A DNA stretch of 64,000 nucleotides, from positions 1,619,903 through 1,683,902 of the forward strand of contig NC_031473.1 in the NCBI RefSeq assembly GCF_000006565.2, read 5' to 3'. Under the pieces are notes generated by a model, which ran no database searches, was not told where the DNA came from, and worked only from the letters and a program-made list of their open reading frames with translations. A program made the position numbers and the translations under genes. Positions 12,201-23,786 of this stretch are shown here, in pieces (position 1 is the stretch's first letter; every line of letters begins with the position of its first letter). This stretch comes from Toxoplasma gondii ME49. Lineage: Eukaryota > Apicomplexa > Conoidasida > Eucoccidiorida > Sarcocystidae.

Positions 12201-15200
12201 GCAGTTGCAGAGCAGCCAGAGATGGCTCGGCTGCGACCAGCAGAGAAAGCACTCGCGTGTAAAAGAGCGGTCCCGCCGATCCGACATAACAACAAAGGTA
12301 AGAGGAAACCCATCCAAACACAGTGCGTACAGGAACCTAAAAGGCGCCCAGTAGTAGGTAGGGTGATTGTTTACCAAAACAGGAAATGAAAATGGTCAGG
12401 GCGCGCCACCAGTTTCCCCTTTGCTGTAAGGAGGTGTTGCAAACTCTAGGACACTCGAATGTGCCTGTCCACCGAGGTGTCGCTTTCACTTTCAGAAGAG
12501 CTTCGAGTTTTCTTCCCCGAAGGTAGCATCTCGACTGCGAGTACTGCTTCGGATCCTGGAGATTCCGGCGTACTAACGGAAAAATCTCAGAGCTGGGACA
12601 GTGTCCAAGGCCTGGAGTCGCGATTCCCAGAAGAGAGGCAGGTTTTCTCGCCAGGATGTTATCCCGCGAAGTCGTCGTCACTGCGAAGCACTTCGAGGGG
12701 TCGTCTCGAAAGGCATGCGGGGCGACACAAGCCCCCCGACTTGGCTGATGTCGTGTGGCAAGAAGGTTCAGCGGCCGATCTAAGATACGACGAACGGAGA
12801 GGTCGTGGTAGTTTGAGTCTCTGTCGGGAGAAGCCTAAACACACTTGCTCGCGCAGTTCGTATTCTCGGACAGAGGAGCAAAAACTCCCCGGACAGACAG
12901 CTGGAGGATTAGGAAGACAGCGGCGCCAATTCACACCAAAAAGTGCCAGCTTGCGGCCATCCTTGGAACATGGACAGAATAGCGCAGAGGCATCCAGGAC
13001 AGCACAGTCCAAGTCTTGTTGTCTCTGCGGGGTCAGCAAAGAGTATTCGACTCCTCTGAAACCGATTCGATCGGAGGAAAGCGAGTTTCTACGGAAAGCC
13101 ATGTCTTGTGACGCCAGAAAACCCTCTGACGGCTTCGGCGCTCATTGCCGCCGACAAAGCCCCGAGGCAACATTACTGCGTGGCTCCTCGTCTACCGTTC
13201 GAATGCATGGTGTGCAGGGTAACCTGCGCCACGGCTCACTAAGGCCGCAGACACTAAATCGGGAAGGCAGAACACTTTCGCGGGGATTCTCGGGGCAGTA
13301 CTGCCGGCAAAACCTTTCGGGTGATCTGGCTGGCGTGCAGTCGACACGGCAAGCGCAGAAGAATGTTCAGGAGGAGGGAAACCACTCCTACCAAAACAGG
13401 CTTATTCCAGAAGGAGGGATGGAACCTAGAGAACTCCGTGGGTGTTCCCGGCCAGATGTGGCTACCATGCCGCGGAAGCCAAGCACACCATCGAGGAACT
13501 CGTCAAGATCGACAAGATCCATTTCGAATACAGGGAAAAGTCTACAGATGCTAAAACAGTCTTTACGTTATACATACACCAGGGACAGTACCGGTGAAAA
13601 GGTTCGTCTCTCACAGGCAAAGGAAAGGCCAATCGTCTGCAGCGTGTCCCATGCTGAGAGCCAGACGTCGCGTCCGCACACGATTATTTCCGGTTCGGCA
13701 ATAAGCATAGATTTGAACCCACGAGTCTCCCCTCAGCCCCCGCAGTCGTTTGATCAAAGTGAAGAAATGTCTAACCGCTGCGCGGACACTTTCCCTGAAA
13801 AACGTCCAAGCCACAGTGACCCTCATAGGGGAGACAAACACCCCACGTGTTGTTCCAGTTTACGAAACACAGAGCTTGCAAAAAAGGACGTCGAAGTTAA
13901 TGCTGGCTTTGAGCAGGAGCAGCCAAACGTGGGTCCGCAAGAAATCGCCTCCAGTATGCTTGCGGAAGGCGTCAGGAGTGCGTTGAGTGACCTTGACTCG
14001 TCAGCGGAGGGTCTGCATGCATCGGCTGCAGAAGTCTTGCCGCCAGAGGGCGACACCCTAGGAAGCTTTAGAAGCAGCTCTGGCGCAGAGAAACCAGCTT
14101 TAGCCCCCGAGCCCCGAGTTTATCCGGTGAGAAGTATGCGAGCACGGGTGCAGGCAAGTGTGAGGAAACGGAAGAGCCAAGAAAGAGTGCGACGATCTTT
14201 CCGATTCGAAGAAAGCGACAGCACACCGGGCGCAAACGGCGTTCTAACTGAAGAACATGTGTCGGGCGTCACAGGCGCTTCCTTCGAAAGCTCGGACGCG
14301 AGAATAATCCAAAGAAACGAAGACGAAACCCAGCAAAATAATGTGCTACGAGCTTCTCCTAAAAGAATTAGTGCGTGGGGTGTCCGAGAAACATCCGTGG
14401 AGTTGAAGAGCTCTCTTGTCGACGAAGAAAGCGATGTGGCAAACAAGAGACCCGCTGTGAACTACCGGCAGGATGTGGCTGTCGGTCGCAGTCCTCCGTC
14501 ATCGCTTACCCCGAGTTGGTGTTACGGCCAAGCCGTATCGCTGTCCGGAAAGACTCCTACTTCTGTCGAGTTGGACGCAACAGAAATCTCCTCATGCGAT
14601 TCAGAGAGCGACGGAAGTGTTGGCAGGGAGGCAGGTATCAGCCGTCAGTGCGTCACGGTGGAACCACGGAGAGGCATCCGGTTTAAAAAATGCAGTTCAT
14701 TCGGCCAGAGTGGTGAGGAAAAGTGCGAGGCAGAGCCCACTGAAGAGTCTAGCATGGGCGCTCTCTGGAAGGAGAGCTCGCGGTCGGCGAACTCCGTTCT
14801 CGAGATTGACATGCGGGAAACAGCCACAGAGGAGAAACAGTAAGGCATCCTCCTATAGCATTTCGTCAGTCAGGAGGGAAGAAACATTTTTCTGGAATTA
14901 AAGTGTTCTATTTTACGTGCAGGTGTACACAGAAGTTTGTGCGTGTGTCATAGTAGGTACAGCCTCCTGTTAACGGGCTGAAGAGTCTCTTGCCGTGGGG
15001 GGATGCGCAAACATGAGATACGAGTGTCTAGCAAGGCATGCACGTTACCGTAGATACACCTGGAAGAATGCAACCGCCAGCGTGCAAGGGTTTTCTCTGG
15101 TGAAGATAATGAGAAGACGCTTGCGCGCTTTTGCTGCCCAGAATGCCTGCCCGTCGTGTGCGGCTCTGGCCATCCGTAGGAAGCCGAAATACCTCCTCTG

Positions 15201-16746
15201 AGTGTCGTCCTGTTGTTCCATATTCAAAATGTAAGAAACGACAAAGCTGCAGTAGCAGGACGAAATCTCCAGTGCTGGAGTATTCGCAATGAGCATCACC
15301 GTCCTCTGCCGGTGATACCGGTGATACTCGGAAGAGGCTTCGACGTTTCTTTCTCTCCTTTCGCTGTGGGTTTCTATCGCCCTTGACATCTGAACGGTCA
15401 GAAAGCTGCGCGAAAGGCGGCAGAAGGACTTCTCCAACTACCTCTCCCGTAGATATGGAGAGTCTTACGGAAGCTTATCAGCGGAATCACCCGATGCGTC
15501 ACGCAGCCAGACACCGGCACCTGGCCATCTCGAGACCTGTACTTCCAGGACGAGCCCCGAGAGGACCAGAGTGCTTGGTGAATTCGAGGTCCCGTACCGC
15601 AGCTATCCGCTTTCCCCAGAAAAAACAAACAAGCGTTCAACGCACCCCCTCATGAGGTCGTTTGGCTGTGCATCCAATCGGGCAGTAATTCTCAACGCTC
15701 TACAACATGCTTGTCTTGCTGGTGAGACGTGCCAAGTTTCGTAGCACCACGCGACCAGTCTTGAGATCGGAAACACTGGCATTTTTCTCCATCACGGATC
15801 CGACTGGTGTTGGGGTCCTTTCATATCCGGCCAATGTCTAGAATCATAGACTGGCCACCGAACATCGCTTTTCTTTTGTTTTTCAAAGACGGCCGTGTGG
15901 CAAACTTCTTCCGATTTTTTTCAGGGGAAGTTAACCGGTCAAGACGTGAACGTCTGATTGCCTGTTTCAAGGACCAGTGGGCAGAGTGTCGGGTCTTTAT
16001 CATTCTGTTGAAAGGCCCTGGCCAACGTCATGAACTTCGTGCACTGTATGCTCTCGATGCGGAAAGAGGCTTTGTTAAAGTGAGAAATCACATCCTTTCC
16101 ATTAAAAATAACATCGGGTACATTTCGAGTGGTCGCTAATGCCCCGAAATCTCCCACGGTGGCTTGGCCCCAGTTGTTTCCAGCACCACGCCGCTCGTTC
16201 GGATTTTGCTAGAGAGCTGCTCCAGAAAATCGACCTCTTTGTGTCTCGTAACATTCTGATACCCTACTTGCGCAGTTATTGGCACATGCTCACAATTCTC
16301 CACGCATGTGAATTTCCCACCCTTCATCGCCCATTGAGCATATGCTCTTTTCAGGCGCTGTCGAATTCAAAACTTACTGTAGGATTTTTCTCCACTTCTC
16401 TGCGACGCCTGCGTCCTTTACTGTTGTACTTCGTTTGTCGCACCCTGATCGTTTACTGGGTTCCCCCAGATTTCTTTTCCTCAACTTCCAAGCTTCATCA
16501 ATGTCTAAGGGGTGTGTCCGCTCAGCTTTTTCTGTGTCTCTCTGCAAACTTCAGGTGGCTCAAGTGTATCCCGCCCCTCAAGTCCTCGAAGAAGCGATGA
16601 TCGAGAATGTGTTTCGCTACGACTGTGCGACAAAACGGTTTAGACGCATAGAAGGTGCAAAGAGTCTGAGCCCCCTGACTGCCGCAGTGACAGTTCAACG
16701 GGCTCTGCCACCGGTAGCCGCACCGCGCAAAGTCCTGTACATCTAG
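6295..16746 (+). CDS. Giant CKK-domain protein (CAMSAP/Patronin-like microtubule minus-end binder)
   Basis: Eight exons join with consistent phase: 6295-7786, 8140-10338, 10799-10922, 11324-12297, 12496-14839, 15402-15721, 15925-16079 and 16555-16746, giving about 2,599 residues. The last three exons build a CKK domain (about residues 2462-2580). Signature parts are SNRAVILNALQHACLAG, then FIILLKG and ELRALYAL, then MIENVFRYDCATKRFRRI. These match in order the CAMSAP/Patronin CKK fold, which binds microtubule minus ends. The remaining ~2,400 residues are Ser/Arg/Gln-rich and apparently disordered, with a predicted short coiled coil near residues 295-322 and several QT motifs. I see no N-terminal calponin-homology domain, which animal CAMSAPs have. 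The start could instead be the ATG at 6010. The CKK assignment is strong; its role at parasite microtubule-organising centres is inference. Confidence 0.85.
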
Positions 16747-18377
16747 GATTAGAAAGTCCTCTATTTTCCTTTCTAGTTCGCCTTCTGAAACAGTGGGGGC
16801 GTTACCCCAGTTACCGCACCAGTCTGAACGCTGTACACCGATGCTAGACACGGCAGAAACACCGTCTTTATTCGCACTCTTGAAAAGCCGCTGCGTTCTC
16901 CGCCTTTTGCAGACAGAACACACGTACCGAAAAACACATGAGGTTCCGGTGCCGTCCACTTTGAAGTCCCCAGCAGTTCCGATACGTCGCCGGTAAACGT
17001 TTGCCCGGCTCTCCCTGCCGGCATCGCAGATAACGCCATATAATATGTCTACGAGTCACTGCGGCTTTATCGTGGCAATTATTCGAGAAAGTTCTTCCTT
17101 GCTTGCACCAGATCGACCGACAAAGCACCCGCTGTTTCTCACATCCTGGTCTAGCCGCTGGGCGGGTCTTGCGTGAGACACGCATCATTAGCCCAGGAAC
17201 CTGAAAGTTAACAACCGCTTTGGAGTTGTCCGTACATATGTGTGACAAATATCACCCAATCTTGAGATTTTTCTAACGCTGTCGACGCGCTTCTGCTTCC
17301 TTTCTGAGGCTGAGAGAAACCCTGCCGGGAAAAAGTGACTCCCAGAAGCCCGGAAAACCGCGCACGCAATCGACTGCACGGACAAGCACCGTCGGACCAG
17401 TTAATTCAGTCCATGGACCTTCTTGATAGAGATGGAAGCGCTTATCTGTTTCGCTGCGTAACACGACTTTGTCAAAGTCTGTCAAAATCGAAACTTCGTT
17501 TGCCAAAAGAGGCTGGGAGGAGAAAGGAACCAGAGCGTCCAGTCTTGCCACGAAAGGCACACGAGGTGAACTGCGGTATTAGGTCCACTTCGCGCGTGTG
17601 CCTTCAACATGGCTGGTAGATGTTACCGCGAGAAGCTATTCGCGACACTCGAACTGGACACCTCCGAAAAGAAGCTGCACAATCAGTTATCCGAAAGAAG
17701 TGTCCGCAAGAGATTTTCTCGTAAAAAAGAGCCGTCACTTGTGCGATGAAACTGCGGGGTTTTGTTCAGTCGAAGTCCGCGCCTTGCAGGGCTGGACTCG
17801 CAGCCACTTCAGGGGGTACCTTTCGACGTTTATCGACATAAGCAACGACCCAATGAGATTTGTGGACCGATCTTTTGTTTTTAAGGAGATGAGAGAGGTT
17901 TCCGTCGATGTTGAAAGTTTGTTTCGCCTCCCGTGGGTAGAGAAACATCCATTGAGAGGCCGATTCAGATGCCGCGTTACAGAGTGCCAGCTTTTCTCGA
18001 CGTGCGCCGGTCCTGCCGTATTTTTAAGTTCCTTCTTCTTTCCCCTCGTTATCAGAGAATTCGTTCGCTTTCTCTCGTGACCTTCTGCCGTCTTCTTGTT
18101 TTCTGGACGACTCTCCCCACCACACGTTTGGCAGAGAATGCCGGACTCTCGTCTGTGTGTACAAGTGGGCATCAGCGACCGTGTAAACCTGTCACGTGTC
18201 TATGATGAGTCTATTTTCAGGTGGACCTGGTCTTTCATCTGTGTGTTCTGAATCGAAATTCATCTTATTCCGTTGGTGCGGCCACACTGGAGAGCGGACT
18301 TACCCAGGATCCGTTCCGCAGCTCAACTGCTTTTCCTGAGGATGTCGTGCTTCCGCGCAGATGGATGCAAGTGAAAG
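16747..18377. other. Intergenic, no gene recognised
   Basis: This holds the presumed 3' UTR of the CKK gene and the promoter/5' UTR of the helicase. Open segments on either strand lack domains and splice consistency. Confidence 0.5.
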
Positions 18378-20639
18378 ATGCGTTCGGCGGCGCTCCTGTC
18401 TCGCCTGCGGGTGCCCCTCCGGAGCATTTCGGTTGTGTTTCTTTTCTCTTTCGCTTCCCTCGCCGTTCAGACATCCTTCTGCGCAGTTGCCCGTCCCAAT
18501 GCCAGCCACGCGACACTTCGTGGCTTCGCGTCCACTTTCTCTTCTTTCTCGGTACCCTGGTCACCTGCACCGTGTTTGACGGATTTCCAAGCCGAGACGC
18601 CTCCTAGACAGTATGCTCCCTGGAGTGTTCCCGCATTTGGGGTTCTGGAAGTTCCTCAGAATTCCCTGTCTTCTTCTCGAGCCCGTTTCCGGCGAGTTTC
18701 GGCGTCCCCGGCTTCCATTCACAGCGAAGATAGTGAATCTGCAAAGACGGCTTTGAGGTTGAGATCCGCTTTTTCCCTCCCGCCAGGCGCACCCTCGCCG
18801 GTCGTAAGAAGTCCCGTCACGACGACACATGTGCACTCCCATTTCTCCAAGTCACGGCTTCCTCTCCATCCACCCACAGTCAACAGAGGTTGCTGTCTCG
18901 CCTCCTCCGTCTGCGGTTTGTCTTCTTTTCCATCTCGGGCCATCCCTCGCGCATCTGGTTGCAGCTGTTTATCGGGGTGCGCCACCCAGTGCGAACGCGC
19001 GGACTCACTGCTACGCGCCTCGAACTTCAACAAGAAAGCTCTTCACGGACATCCACTGCGGAGTGCGACGGGAGACCACTGCTCGGCCCAGGAGAGACTG
19101 GCCAAGAATGGTTGTTTGCCAGACCAAAAGCCGTCTGACGCGGTGGACGCGTTCGTGGAAGACAAAAAGCCCCGAATCCGCAGGTCAACAGAGAAAAGCG
19201 CCTCTCAGGCGTCCAGTTCTCTCCCCACTTCTCAACCCGTTGACTCGACAGCAACACCTTCTCCCCACTCTTGCCATTCGTCGCCGTGTCTCCCTGCCTC
19301 GAAACAGCCTTCTCGGCTGTCCTCTCTCCGCAGAAGCCCCGTCTCCTCTCCTCTGTCTCCTCAACACGTGACTCTCTCTCTCCTTCCCTCTCTCCCCACG
19401 TTCGCTGGGTTGCCTCTCCCCCCCTACCTGTCGGCAGCGCTCGACGCCCAGGAGATCTCTGCCCCAACGGGAATTCAGCAGACAGCGCTGGGGCCTCTTG
19501 CAGCCGGCGAAGACTTGCTTCTCCACTCCGAGACAGGCAGCGGCAAAACCTTCGCGTACCTCCTTCCTCTCCTCCACTGGCACCACCACGCCAACAATCC
19601 AGAACCCACCTCTGGGGGCAACGCGCATGCAGAGAGTCTGTTGCGAAACGTCTCGGGTGTATGTACACCCCAAGCAGCAGCCGGGGGGAGGGGCGGGCAG
19701 CGCGGGAAGGCGGCGCGGCCGCGTCGAGATGCCAGCAAAGGAAAGCGACATGACGCAGGTCGAGGAGCTGGAGATGCATGCGAAGAAGAAGCTCTCTTGT
19801 CGGAGAGATACTTGGCGCACGCAGCGTGTCTCGACGCTCCAGAAGTGGCGAGAGCTCTGAGACGAGCAACAGGCTGCTCTCTCATCGTTACACCGACTCG
19901 GGAGCTAGCGGTTCAAGTGGCCCACGAAATCTACATGCTTCTTCGCACGAACTTTTTCCTTTCAGAGAGCAACGGTCAAAACGAACGGGGCGAAGAGGAC
20001 GCTGGCCTTCTTGAAAAAGCTCTCTCAGCGTTTGAAGCGTGCAGACAACGCCTAGAGGCGGCAGAATGCTCTGCGAAGAACCTCAAAGACTCCGCTGCCG
20101 CTGCTGCTCGCAGGGGAGAGACAGGCGTTGCCCCTGCATTGCTGGCGCGCGCCAGTCGAGCAGAAACACAAGCTGAGGAAGCTCGAGCTCACCTCGTTAA
20201 CGCCCGCCTCGGCCTTGCACAGGTCAGGGGCGAAGGCAAGCGCCCTCGGCTTCTTCTCGTCTTGGGGGAGCCGCTAGCCAGTGCGTGCGACGGAGAAGAA
20301 AAATCGCAGACGGGGGAGAGGGAACCGGACAAAGGAGACGACGAAAGAAACGTGAACCTGCGACGGCATGGCGAAACAAGAAGATCTGAAGAACTGCATG
20401 CGCGAGGCGACAAAGGAAACGCCGCAGAATCGAACGAGGCGCGATTCTTTGACACAGAGACGAAGCACCTCCCATCTTGGGCGAAAGAAAAGTGGGCGCA
20501 GTGAAACAGACAAGAAGCAGACGGAGAATCGCAGAGAAGAAAACTGAAAGGAACGCAGAAGAAATAGCAACAGCCGAACGCTTTCCGAGACACATGCCAA
20601 CGCGCATATCGGTATTCAAATGCTCTGATTATAGTGCTG

Positions 20640-20699
<60 letters not shown>

Positions 20700-23586
20700 T
20701 ATGTCCGTAGATGCATCTACCCCTACATATATATATATATATATATTGTAGATTTAACTATATATACATAAATGTGTGCCTGTTGATTTTATCTGTACAG
20801 TATACTGTACAGTATATATATATATATATGTTTCTGTAGATGCTACTGTGTTTATGTGTTCTTTTCCGTGTAAGTCGATCATTCTATATATATCCGTATT
20901 GAAGGCTGGAGGTCTTCTGTTTGATGAACACGCAAGTATGGAAGGTGGGTGCGTTGTTGAACCCTTTGGTACAGACCCTTGGCGACGACGCCGTCGCGTC
21001 GAGGTTCTGAATATTTTCGTTGTTCAACATTTACCGGCTTTTCTGTTTTTCTCTAGGATCGGCTCCTCGCTGATCGTGGTTGGGAGTGCTCAAACTCTTC
21101 GGCGTCTTTTGCAGGTGAGGGAAGGGCGTGCTGAGAGGAGAGATGAGAGCCGCAGAAAGGAGCGAAGCAGATGGGATGGCGACAAAGTCCTTGGTGTTTT
21201 CGCTTCGACGAGGAACAGACTTTCTGAATCGAGAACGTTTTAGACCGGGGGTTCTGATTTTTTCAAAAGGATGGCAGTGAAGTATCATGACGGTGAAACG
21301 TAGTCGATCAACAGAACAGCCTAGAATATTAAGCCGCACACACGGACACAGCTCTTTAAGACAACTGTGATTGTTCGCCTCGCAGATTCTAGGTTTTTCA
21401 AGTGGTTATTTCCCTTTACGGCTAGTCGCAAAACTCCGCGATCTATATCTGCCTTCTGTTCGGTTCCTGCCTAGCAGTCTCTGAAGCTTCTTTCCCCTGC
21501 GTGTAGTAGAGATGTTCACCTCTTTGGTGTATTCTGTTTGCTTCCTTGGCTTTTCCCAGTCCTCGCTGTATTTTTCTGCATGCGTCGCTCTCCGTCTCTG
21601 CCTCATTCGGCGCCACTGACTCTGCAGCCGAAGCGTGTCGTCTTCCAGGGCACCTCCGAGAATCCTTTTTCACGCCTTCACTGGCAGCGCCGCAAAAACT
21701 CAAAATGAGGGCTCTTTGGGCTGTTGTTCGATTCCCCGTTTTCCCCCTCGCTCTCCTCTCTTCATATCCACCTTTTTTCTTCTTCCTTCGCTCTTCTCTT
21801 CCCTGTGCTTCTTGCTTGACTTCTCTCATCTCTTTCGTTTGTCGTTTCTCTCCTCCTCTCTCCCTTCTTCTTGTCTTTTCTTTTTTCTCATATCCCCTCT
21901 CCTCCCTTCCCTCTTTCCGCTCTTCTCTTCTTTTTGTTCTATTTTTCCTTCGTGTGTCTCTGTCTTTTTCCAGAGACTGGGAGCTGTGCAGCCGGACGCT
22001 TTGGAGACTTTTCTGAAGAGAGTGAAGCACGTTGTCTTCGACGAGGCCGACCGACTTCTTCAGCCCCTGAGTGCGTCGGGTTGCCTGTTCATTTCGTTCT
22101 CCACTGTGTTTTTTCTGACCGCTTGCTCTCTTTGTCGCTCGTCTGTCGCTGTCTCCTTTGGGAACCGTTTATCGGCTTTTTCCTCTCTGTCGAATCGCTC
22201 CTTCTGCCTCTCGTTTCGTGGCCTCGATCCCGTCTGTCGCTTTCTCTCCCTTCACCGCCACAGCCTTCTTCTGGCGCATGGCCGAGACTCTAGAACGCGT
22301 TTTTTTCTCTTCCTCTCGTGTCCTCCCAGCTCGCTATGCGCCTCTGAAGACGAAGAGCCTCCGAACGTCCCGCCCGCGTCCTGCCTCTCTTCTTTTCTCG
22401 TCTCTTCTGATCGCGAAGAAGCCTCTGCTTCAGCGACAGACAGAGCCAGCCCGGTGCCGTTCTTCTCTTCTTCTCGGCGGCAACTCCATCGCTCTAGCCT
22501 CGCCTGCACTCTGTGCTTCTGCGGACGGTCCTGCGAAGAAACGACGAGGAAAAGCCTCGTCTTCTTCTCTCAGTTCGTCTGACTTCCTGCGGCGCATCTT
22601 CATCGTGCCACACGGGTCGCTCTCTCCCTCTCCGCGTCCGTCTTCTGGGGACTTCCAAATCATCGCTGCGAGTGCAACCGTCGGTCGGCCTCTGAGGCGT
22701 CAGCTGGCCGAAATGCTGTTGATGCGAGATTCTCTGAAGAAAACAAAGTCTCTGCGCGCGAAAGAGAATGCCAAGGCAGCAGATGCCGGGGAAATCGAAT
22801 CAGCAAAAGACGACGAAGAGGACGAAGAAAAGGCGTTTGTGTCCGCAGAAGAAAGAAAGGAGATGACTCGTGTCTTGAAGAGGCTACAGTCTAGGGGACT
22901 CGTCGCGTGCGAAGACGCGATGGAGGGAGAAATTGGCAAGGCGGTTGATACAGAGAACGAGAGCGGAAAGCGCTTGATGAAAGTCGCCAGGTACGAGAGA
23001 TATGTGTTACGTTTTTGGTTCTCCGTTGCACAGAATATGCATCTTTTCAGTGCTCCAATCTTGGTCGTTGTCTGTGCCTCCCGATTGCATTTCTCGGTGT
23101 CTTCTGGCTGTCGCCGCGTGAGGATTTCTCTGTGGAGTCCACCTCCTACTCTCTTCTTCGTCCGTTTGTGGCGCAGTGCGTTACACATCAGCAGCTGGCC
23201 CCTGTCACCTTCCTGCTTCTCGCGAAGTCGTGGTTTCTCCCTCGATGCACGGACACAAGAGACACGGAGATCTTCTCTTCTTCCTTCTTATCCTCCATCT
23301 TCTTCCGTTCCCCCCTCTTACTGTCTCCGGCACTACATTTGCTTTTTCATTTCCTTCCGTCGCTTCCCAGGCCACCGGCTGCCTGGGGTTCCCGTTCGCC
23401 TCAAGGCCGTCGGAGTCTCCTTGTTGGACTACCAGCGACGCTCGAACATTTTTTGCATGCAACACCTCGGGGAAATCTTGGTAGGAAAGAACGGTAAAAA
23501 CAGAAACATGAGTCATCTCGTGCGAAACGGAGACTCGAGGCAGAATTCGCGCAGAAAGCCTATAACAGTTTGTATTCATTTATGCT

Positions 23587-23625
<39 letters not shown>

Positions 23626-23755
23626 ACACAAGCACGAGCATGTGGGTGTGTGTGCAAAGGTGCCTACATGTTCTCGCATATTTATTTCTGCTGTGTCTCG
23701 TTTACCTAAGCAAAGAGCGCAGATGTACCCTCCACCGTGTATGTTCATATGTCGG

Positions 23756-23786
<31 letters not shown>

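Noticed and set aside
20189..20716. Open frames containing long Tyr-Ile runs (also near 23560-23836, 26900-27010 and 63000)
   Set aside because: These are translations of TA microsatellites.
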